Positions 22,071 through 33,315 of a stretch of DNA of 64,000 nucleotides are shown here, piece after piece. Both the position numbers and the translations under genes were made by a program. Within the stretch, counting starts at the first letter, position 1. Every line of letters begins with the position of its first letter. This DNA is from Scilla litardierei. Its lineage: Eukaryota > Streptophyta > Magnoliopsida > Asparagales > Asparagaceae. The stretch spans positions 193,947,689-194,011,688 of the forward strand of contig CM061141.1 of NCBI GenBank assembly GCA_030789695.1, written 5' to 3'. Below the pieces are notes generated by a model, which was not told the DNA's origin, searched no databases, and saw only the letters and a list, made by a program, of their open reading frames with translations.

Positions 22071-23240
22071 CTAATATTGTTGCTGCTGAAACTGACTCTG
22101 CTGTGGCCTAGCTGGCTGATATGCTTGTTGCTGCGGCTGCTGAGGCGGCGAGGGCTGAAATGGTGGCCGGTAGCTGAAGTTCGGGTGGTTCCGGTTGTTT
22201 GGAGAGTAGGCCGGGTTGGAATTTGTCCTTGGCGGGTACGGCGCATTTCCCGTAGGGTTGTAAAATAGTGCGCTCGCCTGATCCAACGGTGGTGAGATGT
22301 CACCGCCGTCGAATTCCCCGAAGAATCCGGACTCTACTGCTGAAATCTGCTGTGTATCGGCTCCACCGGCTCCAACCATTAGTGCGGAGATCTGGGTCGA
22401 AAGCAAGTCAAACTTGCTTGAAAGTTTGTCGACGTCCTCGACTCTGTGTACACCCCCAGATCTTGGTGTGGCTCTCTCGTCACACCACCGCTCATTGTTC
22501 GATGCCATGTTTTCTAGAATATGTCCGGCATCTTCCTCGCTTCTAGACATGAAGGAACCCCCAGCCGCGGCGTCCATAGAAGATTTCAGGTCATCCCTCA
22601 ACCCATTGTAGAACAGATTAATAATCTGCCACTTCGGAAGCTCATGGTGAGGGCATCTTCTTTGCATCTCTTTATATCTCGTCCAAGCTTCATGCAAGGA
22701 CTCGTGGCTGGCCTGGGAGAAGGAGGAGATCTCACTCCTCAACTTCATGGTCTTCCCCGGAGGAAAGAACTTTGTCAGAAAAGCGTTGGAGAGCTTCTCC
22801 CAGGTGTTGAACGTGTTGGGGTCCTTCCCCCTTAGCCATTGCTTTGCTTTGTCTCGCAAAGAGAAGGGGAACAGCTTCAGACGGATAGCCTCTGTCGTGA
22901 CACCATTGATCCGGAAGGTGTCACACTTCTCCAAGAAGGAGTCTAGATGCTCGATCGGGCTCTCCATGGGTGCACCCGCAAACTGATCCTGCTGGATCCA
23001 CGTCACCAATGACGGCTTCAGCTCAAAGCTTTGGGCCGTGATAGCTGGAGGACGAATGGCGGAAGTGGACTCGATAGATGGCATCGAGTATTCCAGCAGG
23101 GACTTTTGAGGTGGGGTGTTCTCCTCCATGGATTCGGGATCTTCCCTTCTCCGCTTCTCGGCGGCCAAGCGCCTAAGGGTGGCGTTAATCTCTGGATCGA
23201 GGGGGATCAAGTCGTCAAGACTCCTTGAACTCCTGCGCAT
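22071..23240 (-). CDS. gag: C gag (Athila-type capsid protein)
   Basis: About 389 codons from the ATG at 23240 (MRRSSRSLDD), which I prefer to earlier in-frame starts because it follows the PBS leader closely. The retrotransposon gag domain is clear: LRDKAKQWLRGKDPNTFNTW, then FLTKFFPPGKT, then HESLHEAWTRYKEM and HELPKWQIINLFYNGL, the usual Athila order. The C-terminus is Gln/Pro-rich and ends at TAG in a poly-Gln run. No zinc knuckle is seen, as often in Athila. Gag forms the virus-like particle that packages the RNA; with protease it is the only enzyme-free function this element keeps. Confidence 0.85.
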   Translation of the reverse strand: MRRSSRSLDDLIPLDPEINATLRRLAAEKRRREDPESMEENTPPQKSLLEYSMPSIESTSAIRPPAITAQSFELKPSLVTWIQQDQFAGAPMESPIEHLDSFLEKCDTFRINGVTTEAIRLKLFPFSLRDKAKQWLRGKDPNTFNTWEKLSNAFLTKFFPPGKTMKLRSEISSFSQASHESLHEAWTRYKEMQRRCPHHELPKWQIINLFYNGLRDDLKSSMDAAAGGSFMSRSEEDAGHILENMASNNERWCDERATPRSGGVHRVEDVDKLSSKFDLLSTQISALMVGAGGADTQQISAVESGFFGEFDGGDISPPLDQASALFYNPTGNAPYPPRTNSNPAYSPNNRNHPNFSYRPPFQPSPPQQPQQQAYQPARPQQSQFQQQQY

Positions 23241-23410
23241 GAAAAACAACAAACACCCGTGAAGCGACAAGTGGGAAAGAAACAGATAAAATAAGAAATA
23301 AAAATAAGAAAAATAAAAAGGAAAAAGGAGAATGCGAAAATTATCGCGAGGTAGGGATATGAGCTAGACACGAGGGTTCTCAAGATCCTAAAATAATCAA
23401 GCACGTTGCC

Positions 23411-23428
23411 TCCCCGGCAACGGCGCCA
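23411..23428 (-). promoter_or_regulatory. C primer-binding site (Asp-tRNA type)
   Basis: TGGCGCCGTTGCCGGGGA on the minus strand, six bases inside the 5' LTR end. This is the standard Athila minus-strand primer site. Confidence 0.9.
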
Positions 23429-23434
23429 TAAACT

Positions 23435-24991
23435 TGACCGGCGCCCCGCTTGAGTCGCGGCGGCGCGGTGTCGTTTACCGCAAGTTTCACGGTTAGTGTA
23501 GGGTGCGGGAATATCGAACTCAGGGAGGCGAGGTTGTGCTTGGGTCAGGTAGGACCTAAATCACCCCGAGGGGCGAGCTAGCCCGAATCGGTGGATGGTT
23601 GTCATGAAAGGAAATGAAAGCATATGAACAAAAAGAAAGTAAACCCGGGACTTTGGTTTCCAACCCGACGAGAGACTCTCGCCGCTACGGCCTACGGGTA
23701 TGGATAGCGATCGGGATTAGGGTCTAATGGTGAGACGTTGCCTCTGAAAGTGGTACCGGCGTCCCATGGGCCCGATATTCCGGTCGGTGCCCAGGATGAT
23801 ACACCGGACTTCCCGGATTCGATGAGTGGGCACTCCCGTGTCCATAAACACTGATCGATCCCGGGAGCACTAAGTCCGCAACGATATCTCCCAACGTCTC
23901 ATCCTGCCGCTCCCGCGTGCTAGGATTTGGCGTCTACGCTAAAGGCGTGAGCTTTGGCTAGGGAGTCAACCGCCAAGTTTATTCCCCCTTGGCCCGACGG
24001 TCAAAGGCGGTCTTTTTCCCGCCGATGACAATGAAACGTCCCACGTAACCGTTAGATTCCTACTCCCTATCGATTTCCTAACCCTATGGACGCATCGGAA
24101 AGAGCCCCCGAAGGGGTTTCCACCAAAATCCCAGATTTGGGAACTACTCACAAAAATTCATGAAAAAGCAATCTAAATGAAATTTAACCGTTGAAATCAT
24201 AATCGGACAATTGCAATGCGGAAGTAAAGGAGTAATAAAGACAATACTAAAATTTTAGGAAGATCTGAAAACTTACTTAAGAGTAACAATTACAGCCGTC
24301 ACAAGGAAATGAAACAGTAAAAAAATACAACTCTCTCGTTTCTGGAACCCTAGGGGTTCTATATATAGATTTTTGCATCAACCGATCGGTTGACAAGTCA
24401 ACCGATCGGTTGAACCGTTACAGATAAATTTCAGAAAACGGCGAGTTTTCACCCGATCTCATGAACCGATCGGGTGAGTTCTTGAGCGACCGGTTGGATT
24501 TTGGAGCAGTCGGGTGAACCGGTCGGTTCGACGCCCGTGTCTTCAGCTCTTTTTCTCAGCTACAGATGAACCGATCGGGTGAGAGTCACCCGATCGGTTG
24601 GAATTCTGCTCGAAAAAACAGAGAACAGCCGCCCGCAGAACCGGTCTGTGAACCGGCCGGGTGACTTCTTTGTGAGCTGCGGTAGAGACCGGGTGGTGCA
24701 CGCGTGCATCACCCGATCGGTTAAAGATGATCAACCGACCGGGTGAGGGGCTGAAAGATGAATTCTTCGACGTTTGACCCCCTGGATCACGCGTGACTTC
24801 TCCCGTTGCTCCGGGGACTTGGGATATCATCGTAAAACGTCCCCTACGTGGTCGAACTCCTGCAATCATGGACAAACAAAGAAAAGTGAAAGAAAACGGG
24901 AAAATATACGAAAACGAATAAGAGACGGCGGAAAACACGGAGAAACACAAAAGAAAACGTGCGTGAATATATGAAATATAAGCGCACGTCA
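23435..24991 (-). repeat. C 5' LTR
   Basis: 1557 bp, the pair of 15797-17353. TATA CTATATATAG is at 24359-24368, and the palindrome array runs 24379-24744. Several palindromes here are closer to consensus than in the other LTR, for example CACCCGATCGGTTG near 24587. Confidence 0.95.
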
Positions 24992-25242
24992 TTAGTGTCT
25001 TAGTTTCGTTTTCCAGTAACTGTTAATCCCAATATAAGTATGTTGTATATATGATATAAACACTCCTAGGGCCGAGAACCCAATAAAATTGAATCATTAG
25101 ACGACGTAGGAACTTATCGTAATGTTGTTGTGATCAAAACAGCTTATTCTGAATTTTTGTTTTATTAAACCAGCGAACCGTCATCACCGTAGCGTCATGC
25201 CCGTCGAGACGTTTCCGACGACACCAAGAACGTCAAAAACAG

Positions 25243-26082
25243 GCAAGTATATAATTTGTTATGATTTTTAGAAGTTCGGCACGTTTACGCCGCCTTCATG
25301 TATTGCTGAATAACCTAAAATTGTGACGTGAAAAAACGTAGGAAAGTGACACCATAATGATTAGGACGAAAATTGGGATCTAACGGTATATCATACGATA
25401 TATCCCCAATTTAAACAACTAGAGAAAGAAATTGTTTCTGTAGCAAATTGAACGAAAAGGACGAAATCGTCATTATTGGAAATTACGGAACCGGTCGTTC
25501 GACCCGCTTCCGCTTTGCAGAACTGTCGCCATAAAACACTAATTTTGATAACAACGAAATTCAGTGAGTCTTGAAATGTTTAACAGTTTGGACATCGTGA
25601 AATCGTGCGCCTCGAAGGCAGAATCGTGAATTCGTGATGTCGTGTGAGTCGACTAGGCCGGCTCGTGTTCCGGCAAAACTTTTGGGTGGGGTTAGGGTTG
25701 AGCGGCCACTGGGCGTATGAAGGGTACTCTCCTCAAGAGCACCACCCGACGCGGTGGGTTAGTGTCAATCACGGTAAGCCCCTGTGAGAGGAACGACCTT
25801 CTCATCACGACCTAAAGGCGAGAACCCTAGATTAGATGTGAAGTCTTGACATGTTCATTGTAACGCTAACTTGTCATCGTGAATATCGAAATACTAACAA
25901 ACTCTGAGAACCTAACTTTACACTTGCCATCGACTAGAACTGCATGCTAGGATTGTTTCTTTCTGCTCCGAAATAGTTAATCGTTAAATTGCTGCAGTCG
26001 TTTCATTTCGAAATATTAAATGCTTCTAAAATTCATGTACTTGTTATATACTTCGCCTCGGGATGTTAACTCTTTCTTGCAG
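25243..26082 (+). other. Putative GC-AG intron within A 3' LTR
   Basis: 840 bp between AAACAG|GCAAGT and CTTGCAG|ACC, matching 9730-10570 in the 5' LTR. Confidence 0.5.
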
Positions 26083-26117
26083 ACCCCTAGCTGACATACA
26101 TTCATGTTTGTGGATGT

Positions 26118-26192
26118 ATGTCAGGTTCAGAGCTTGAGTACCAGGAGGACCAGTACGAGACGCCTGACTTAGAGAGCCAGAGTTCACCGTAG
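26118..26192 (+). other. Conserved acidic mini-ORF in A 3' LTR
   Basis: Same 24-codon frame as in the 5' LTR, ending at TAG 26190-26192. Confidence 0.35.
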
Positions 26193-26589
26193 ACGCCGAG
26201 CCGCTTTCTGCGGAAAACTAGGGTCCCTTTTCCGGCGCTACTTGGGTTTTAGTTTTAGCACTTGTAGTAGGATTAGAGTTTGCTGTAGTTTCTTTTTGAT
26301 CATGCTGAGGCCCTGTTATCTTACCTTCTTGTATGAACAATTCTGGAAGTGTCCTTTTTAACTTAATGAAATGTTTTCTGATTGTTCTGATATGCAAATG
26401 CAAGGACCATATTTCTATGCTTTTATCACAGACGCTTATTAGACTCGAGCTTCACCGCTCTAGTTCAAGCGGGCCGTGTAACGTTCTCGCTTCCAGTGTC
26501 TTTTGGGAAGCGGGACGTTACAGTGTGGACACCCTAGAACAACTTTACTCTTGCCATGTCATGAACATCTTGCACGTCCTGTCTTACAT

Positions 26590-26850
26590 AGCCTACGGGA
26601 AATAAGACGCTCACCTAGCAGAGTGGATGATCTTTGTTACTGTTACACCTACGGGACATTCGTCGCTCACCTAGCAGAGTGAGAGATACGATACAGACCA
26701 TGGGGATAGAGGCCCTCACCTAGCAGAGTGAGTGGTCCTATACAGTGGTACAAATTCACCTACGGGACGTTCGTCGCTCACCTAGCAGAGTGAGAGATAC
26801 GCTACTGACCATGGGGATAGGGGCACTCACCTAGCAGAGTGAGTGGTCCT
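26590..26850 (+). repeat. Hairpin repeats CTCAC-CTAGCAGA-GTGAG in B 5' LTR
   Basis: Five units with the invariant loop CTAGCAGA; the outer stems differ (for example CTCAC/GTGAG and ACTCAC/GTGAGT). They alternate with the phrases ACCTACGGGAC and CATGGGGATAG. The 3' LTR copy is at 32240-32490. They lie inside the putative LTR intron, as do the differently sequenced hairpin repeats of D and F. Confidence 0.75.
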
Positions 26851-27189
26851 ATATTGTCTTGTCTTGAGCACTTGGTTTTGGGGTAGGGTTGAGCGGTTGC
26901 ACGGGGAGGGGGTCTGGCCGCCCTCAAACTGTAAGGCGTGAACCCTTCGTGACACACATGGTACTTCTTGTCTTGTCCTGTCCCGTCAAGCTTATTCCCT
27001 TAGCCGGTAGCATACGCTTCTTGCACCGCTTTTCTTCTTGCATAGTATAACTGTCATGTCATCACAACAGCATGTTAATTAACCAGTAAAATGTTGCTCT
27101 TAAATTACCTAACACTTGCAGTAGAGTCTCTCACATTTCCTTGTAGACTTTACCTGACGTACAGTTCCTTTTCTCTTAGGTGATGTACG

Positions 27190-27291
27190 TCAGGTGTTGA
27201 GCCAGAGTTCGTGGACGAGCAGGACGTACCTGAGTACTTGGAGCCAGAGGACGTCGACCTGGAGCACGTTCCTGACGAAGACCAAACATAG
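27190..27291 (+). other. Conserved acidic mini-ORF in B 5' LTR
   Basis: A 33-codon frame beginning SGVEPE, very rich in Glu and Asp, ending at TAG 27289-27291. The 3' LTR copy (32857-32958) and the D LTR (55122-55021) have exactly the same length. There is no in-frame ATG; an ACG stands where A and E have ATG, and a TGA lies two codons upstream of TCA. It is either the tail of a spliced ORF or a fossil. Confidence 0.4.
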
Positions 27292-27649
27292 GGGTCTTTT
27301 CCCGTCGCTGTGTTACAGAGGTTACTACTTTTTAGGTTGTGTGCGTAGCACCACTTTACCTTTTTGCCAAGGTTCGGTGCTTCGCACCACTAGTTTTCTT
27401 TCCGTAGTTGTTGCCATGTTGGGCTTCTTTTTTGACTTTTGTACTCGTTGGATATTATCTCTTTATATTAATGAATGCAGCTTTCTTTCTTGTACTCTTA
27501 TTTCTTTGTTCAGAACTTTTATATGCAAGAACCTGAAATCTTTAAATGGTACCCCTACAGACGCTTATTGGGTCCGAGCCTCACAGCTCCGGCCCACGTG
27601 GACCTTTGTCACGTCTCTCTTCTGTCGTTTTGTGAAGCAGGGAGTGACA

Positions 27650-30141
27650 AGTTTTAGTGGTTGCCCATGCTGGTCGTGCAAAAAGTTCGGAACAATAAGA
27701 GTATCGCATTCATTTAATATACTTGTACAAGTCTAAATTAGGTTATCCTTGTCTTAGATGGTAGGAAGACTTAGATAGACATCCAGGTTTGATAGTCAGG
27801 CACCTTGGTTAAGATTTAGTCATACCCGTCATAGGATACCTTAGTAGCCCTCACCCGGTTCTGACCATGTTAGATTTCTAGAGTCCTTCTGTTAGTCGTT
27901 CGCTCGGGTCCATCAATTTCGGGCTCAGCAGAACGTAACCTTGATCCTCTTAGGATCCTTCCCTGAGATCTCTATTAGAGTCTAGTTCATTAGGAAGTCA
28001 TAGTGTTGAGTTTCCCTGATCTTTAGATGGCCTGATAGTTAGAACCCCTGATTTCTATCATCGTCCTAATCATTACACTTCTGTGTCATCGACCGTAGAA
28101 TTCCATCTTATGAATCATATCCTAGGCATATTCATCATGCGATCATATTCTTTGCCCTCGATTCACGTGATCGCTTCATGACGATTATCGTTAATTCTTC
28201 GAATCTCCCCCATTGCAAATCCTGTTCCTCTAAAAGTATTTTCGAAATTCCTTATTAAATTCTTCGCTCAATTTAACCTCTTTGAAAACCCTTATTATAT
28301 ATTTAAATTTCTTACTTTTCGGTTGAGTTAAAATTCTTTCACGGATTCTGAAACCTTCTTAGTCGAAATTTTTAGTTATTATCTCGTAACAATTTTCTAA
28401 CCGGTATCCTTTGTATTTCAGTTTTATAACCTTGTTACCATTTTGAAAATTCAATATATCAGCTTTTTCTAAACTACGAAATTTTTTTAACCAGTTACCG
28501 TACGTACTTTTAGAATATTTTCTAAACTAAATAAGAACTTCAATTTTTATATATCAGTTCTATGTTCATCATGCTCATACTTCAAAAATCTTTGTATAAA
28601 CTTATTTTAATTTGCAAAACAATTGCTACCTCACCCTACTCTTTATTTCTTCGTCTAAATATTTTTCCGAGTTGTAATATATTACCATCTGCTCGCTATT
28701 TCTACATATTTTTATAAGTATAAATATATATGATACCATATTTTACACGTAATCCTTCTTTCATCTCTTTAATTACTTTGAGCAATATTTTTGTCCCATC
28801 CAACTAGCTATCTTCTTATCCTCGCCTTCTACGAACTCGTTCTTTCCGATCTTGTTTCATTCGCTTTTGGTTTCGGTTTCCTTTCTATTGTTTAGACATT
28901 AGTGATTGTCATTGCCTGTGTCAACCCTAGCATAGTAGTGGGCCCATTGTTTTTGTGAGGTCGTCGTGGTGCATGTATATATGTAGAGTGTATGGACATG
29001 TATGAGTGTGCTACCTTTAGGATATTAATGATTGTCCCTTGTGTCATGTATGTATACTCAGTGTTACTCGTGATATATGCATGAAGTTATATGGGTGATG
29101 GTATTTAGATATGTGTGGATAGTGTTATTGCAGGTAATTCCTTAGCCTTAGTCATTCATATCATAGTATAGCTTATTTTTTTGGCTGCATGTGATTGTAT
29201 CAGAGCTTTTGTTTCTTTTAAACCAAATCTTCAAAGTTTTGAAACTAACCCACAAAGATCACAACCCCCTATCTTCCCCAACCAATACCACAACTCCACA
29301 CGTTTTTTCCACACGTTTTTAAACATTCTTATCTTCTCTTTCCCTCTTCGGGAGTGTTATTTTTCTTGTTACGATATTGTTAGTACTAGTTAGTACTGTT
29401 ATAGGATTATGTTTGTAGGTAGGCATAGAGTGAGATGAGATATGTTGTAGCGATGATTAATTGATTTTGGAATGCAAGGATATTAGATTAGATTTCTTTG
29501 GATGAAAATAATGAGGTGTCCAAGACTTATTTATAGTACCAATGTGTGACGGACTCAATGGAGAACTCTGGTTGGATGAAATTATATGCGGTGAGATGAA
29601 AACTTAATTAATCCTGAAACTTGGACGAGTAGTAGATATGATTAGCTAGGAATGGATAGTATGATTTAGAGTGGTCATGAAATGAGTAGAGCATTTAAAG
29701 CATCAAGACTTGATTATTAAGTTGACGTGAGAAGACATTGGAAATAACACGACATGTTGAGATGAATGGATGGTTAGGTGACGGATTTAGTATGATTAGG
29801 AGATTAGATGTTAAGAGTAAGGATAAGATGTGGCTTGATGGTTCATTTATTATGAAGTATAGATTTATGAGTCAATGTGATGGATGATATATTGGGGACG
29901 AGATTATCGTCGATTGGTTACACAGTAATGTGGGTCTATAGTCAAGTGCTAGGACGTGATTCTAGTTATAGCCTATTCAGTGGAGAGACGAGTTAGGAGG
30001 AATTGTTGAGGAACACTGATTAAAAGTTATGGGATTAGCGATCATTAAGTGGAATATGGGAGTTATAGGTATGAGTGTATATAGATATTATTATTATTTT
30101 GAGTGATTCCGAGGGCGGAATCATTTCTATGGTGGGTAGAA
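27650..30141 (+). other. B internal region, non-coding
   Basis: Opens AGTTTTAGTGGTTGCCCATG, matching the A and D post-LTR site with changes. No gag or pol. The first 300 bp are weakly similar to A's internal region; the rest is AT-rich with short frames only. Confidence 0.7.
30104..30141 (+). promoter_or_regulatory. B pre-LTR hairpin and polypurine tract
   Basis: TGATTCCG-AGGG-CGGAATCA (30104-30123, perfect 8-bp stem), then GGTGGGTAGAA to the LTR. Confidence 0.7.
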
Positions 30142-33100
30142 TGTAACGGCCGCTTTCCGACCATTTGTATTCTTGCGCGTACTTTCCTCTTTCGTACCCG
30201 TATTTTTCTTTGACTTTCTTCAATCCGGAATATTATATGTGATATGTCGTTGTGACCATATGGAAGAGTAGTTATTTGTGGCATTTTTAGTGAACGTCAT
30301 TTTACGGGTCGTTCTCCCACAAATCAGGTGTGATTGCAGAGACATCGTAGCTTTAGACTTAGTCGTCGGACCTTATTTATTTTTTTGTACGTTTCTGGTG
30401 GACCAAACGAGCGATTGACCACAGTACCCTCGAGCCTCTCATCGTCACGGTCGTCCTGATATTTTTTTCGTAATTTCTGGACACCCTTAGCCCAATCAAA
30501 CCACTAATCAAAATCAAGCCCAATTAGCCTTAATCAAATTTCAAATTTCAAACCCTTAATCAAATCCCTAGAAATCTATTACGTATCATGAAGAGATTCT
30601 GGGTCTACCCTCACCCAACTTTTCCCCACTTGGCACACCCCCTCACTCACCATCTCTCCTAGCCATCACTCAACTTATACCCCTTTTTATACCCTCTTTA
30701 GCAAACTCTTCTCTTTAAGAATCAAACAGCCCGAACCCTAGGCATGCGATTTCACCCATCACAGCCGCCTTTCCTTCTTCCCTTGCGCCATCTCCCCGCC
30801 TCCGACAAGGCACCACCGAACCCCTGACCGTCGGCCACCACCACCACCTCCTTCTCCTCCATCTCCCCCTCTAGAAAGCCATCAAACCCCTCAAACACAC
30901 AGCCCCTAGCTGCCAGTACCTGCTGTTGCACACCGTCGAAAAACACAGGCGCCGCCGCCACTCCAGCCACCCCATATGGACGCTGCTTCCCCCACTCGAC
31001 TCCCCTCAAACCCCTCTATCATCTGCAACCCTCTTTCCCCTCTTCCCTCTTCTCTTCCTCCTCAAAAACCCCTTGGAACTCAGCCCTAGCGGCTGTTATT
31101 GACAGATCTACGCACAGCTCTTCACATGGCCATATCTGACCACTTTCGACGACCACTCCACCCCCAGTAGATCCCCCTCGAACCCCTTTATCTACTGCAA
31201 GTCTCCTTTGACCTCTCTGGTTACCGCTTTTCCGCTGCGAGGCACGACAACGAGCGTTGTGCAAATCTGTCCTCTTCGTCTTCTCACGGCCGCCCACAGC
31301 CGTGCGCAGATGCCGTCGGCCACCCACCGGACCGAGCAAAACTCCACTGACCTCCTTTAATCCCCGACAGCCCCCTTTGCTCCTAGGGGTTCATGCGTGT
31401 TGTCGATCATGTGTGTTTTTCCCCGACGTTGCCGCCGCCGTGTAGATCCGTTGTGCTACCCGCAACGAGAAAGATCTCGACATGTGCTTGTTGTTCGTGC
31501 CTTCACCTCGCTGTCCGGAAGTGTCTCGCTGCACTACCTGCGGCCAAGATGTTCCTGACAACGTAGATCCATCGCCGTTCAGACCCGACATCCGCTCTTC
31601 GATCAAATGTCAAAAAGGTTAGCCCTCTAACACATAGTAAGAACCCACACCGTAGCGAATCGAAAAATTAATCTAAAAAATCGTCAACAATAATTAAATT
31701 TCATTTCTGCTCCTTTAAAATGTTGATAAATCTTAGACATTGACGAAGGACTTGAAATTCTGTGCACATAGGATAGATCGTCGATTAGGCTGAACCAAAA
31801 CAAAAACGTGACTTTGACTGCTAGGATAGCCCCGTTGAACCTAGAAATGAACTCTAATATGAATGATGAAAAACGCGACCTGACATCGCCGTTGTCCCTT
31901 TTCAGACAGACCCTCCCTGACGCACCGCTTCGACGAGACGCTCCAGACAGACGACGCACTCGCCTCTACAGGCAAGTGTTTACACATGTGTACTTATGGC
32001 CATGTTTAGGCCATATCCTTCTTAGAAAGTTAAATTACATTTAAAGAGAACCGGACGTGAAATGATAGCATCCGGGACCCTTTGACAGCTTAGACTTGAC
32101 GACGAAGTCTAATCATAAACAACAACAACAACTGACACCTTAGAGCTATTCTGTGTATGCGTGCGTGTGGACACCCTAGAACAACTTTACTCTTGCCATG
32201 TCATGAACATCTTGCACGTCCTGTCTTACACAGCCTACGGTCAATAAGACACTCACCTAGCAGAGTGGGTGATCTTTGTTACAGTTACACCTACGGGACG
32301 TTCGTCGCTCACCTAGCAGAGTAAGAGATACTCTACAGACCGTGGGGATAGAGGCACTCACCTAGCATAGTGAGTGGTCCTATACAGTGGTACAGATTCA
32401 CCAACGGGACGTTCGTCGCTCATCTAGCAGAGTGAGAGATACGATACAGACCGTGGGGATAGAGGCACTCACCTAGCAGAGTGAGTGGTCCTATATTGTC
32501 TTGTCTTGAGCACTTGGGTTTGGGGTAGGGTTGAGCGATCGCACGGGGAGAGGGTCTGGCCGCCCTCAAACCGTAAGGCGTTAACCCTTCGTGACACACA
32601 CGATACTTCTTGTCTTGTCCAGTCCCGTCTGGCTTAGTCCCGTAGCCGGTTGCACATGCTACGGCTACTGCCTGTTACTTTTACTTTCTTGCACCGCTTT
32701 TCGTCTTGCATAGTATAACTGCCATGTCATCACAACAGCATGTTAATCAACCAGTAAAATGTTGCTCTTAAATTACCTTACACTTGTAGTAGAGTCTCTC
32801 ACCTTTCCTTGTGACTTTACCTGACGTACAGTTCCTTTTCTCTTGGGTGATGTACGTCAGGTGTTGAACCAGAGTTCGTGGACGAGCAGGATGTACATGA
32901 GTACTTGGAGCCAGAGGACGTCGACCTGGAGCACGTTCCTGACGATGACCAGACTTAGGGGTCTTTTCCCGTCATTGTCTTACAGAGGTTACTACTTTTT
33001 AGGTTGGACGCGTAGCACCACTTTACCTTTTTGCCTAAGTTGGATGCTTCGCACCACTAGTTTTCTTTCCGTAGTTGTTGCCATGATGTGCTTCTTTTTA

Positions 33101-33315
33101 GACTTTTGTACTCGCTGGATATTATCTCTTTATATTAATGAATGCAGCTTTCTTTCTTTTACTCTTATTCTTTATTCAGAACTTTTATATGCAAGAACCT
33201 GAAATCTTTAAATGGTACCCCTACAGACGCTTATTGGGTCCGAGCCTCACAGCTCCGGCCTATGCAGATCTTAGTCACGTCTCGCTTCTGTCGTTTTGGG
33301 AAGCGACGCGTGACA
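30142..33315 (+). repeat. B 3' LTR
   Basis: 3174 bp, uninterrupted, and the reference for B. TATA-like TTTTTATACCC is near 30680, leader to about 31615, acceptor-like TTTTCAG near 31906, donor CTACAG|GCAAGT at 31971/31972 (GC here, GT in the 5' copy). The acceptor equivalent to 27146 reads CTTGTGAC, so its AG is lost. The mini-ORF 32857-32958 is intact in length. Ends CGTGACA. Confidence 0.9.

Larger units (their letters stand above)
15797..24991 (-). mobile_element. Element C: Athila-type retrotransposon with gag and protease only (inner nest)
   Basis: 9195 bp, flanked by the perfect duplication TTAGT (15792-15796 and 24992-24996). Two 1557-bp LTRs differ at roughly 20 positions by eye (about 1.3%), so the insertion is young. 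On the minus strand the order is LTR, Asp-tRNA-type PBS, gag, protease, palindrome array with TATA, short ORF3, 3' UTR hairpin, PPT and LTR. There is no reverse transcriptase, RNase H or integrase, so the element depends on a helper. Confidence 0.95.
7546..26522 (+). mobile_element. Element A: non-autonomous long-LTR retrotransposon (middle nest)
   Basis: Starts TGTAACGACC and ends CGTTACA. It is flanked by the perfect duplication GTGTG (7541-7545 and 26523-26527), and the empty site is preserved in the 3' LTR of B near 32160. It has LTRs of about 3.4 kb and a 2981-bp non-coding internal region. The 3' LTR is interrupted by element C. The LARD-type layout and the LTR 3' half are shared with element E. 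Confidence 0.9.
24992..26522 (+). repeat. A 3' LTR, second part
   Basis: Resumes with the duplicated TTAGT and matches 9483-11010. It ends CGTTACA. It contains the GC-AG intron 25243-26082 and the mini-ORF 26118-26192, both unchanged in length or nearly so from the 5' copy. Confidence 0.9.
26523..27649 (+). repeat. B 5' LTR, second part
   Basis: Resumes with the duplicated GTGTG and matches 32161-33315. It holds the intronic hairpin repeats (26590-26850), the boxes GGTTGAGCGG and AAGGCGTGAACCC, the acceptor TTCCTTGTAG (27146), a hairpin (27153-27163 with 27184-27194) and the acidic mini-ORF. It ends AGTGACA. Confidence 0.85.
5516..33315 (+). mobile_element. Element B: non-autonomous long-LTR retrotransposon (outer nest)
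   Basis: Both LTRs begin TGTAACGGCC and end GTGACA. The element is flanked by the perfect 5-bp duplication ACATA (5511-5515 and 33316-33320). Without its inserts it is about 8.8 kb: two LTRs of about 3.15 kb and an internal region of about 2.5 kb with no coding sequence. It carries element A inside its 5' LTR. The terminal motifs, the post-LTR site and the hairpin-PPT match chromovirus D, suggesting a LARD-type derivative mobilised in trans. Confidence 0.85.
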
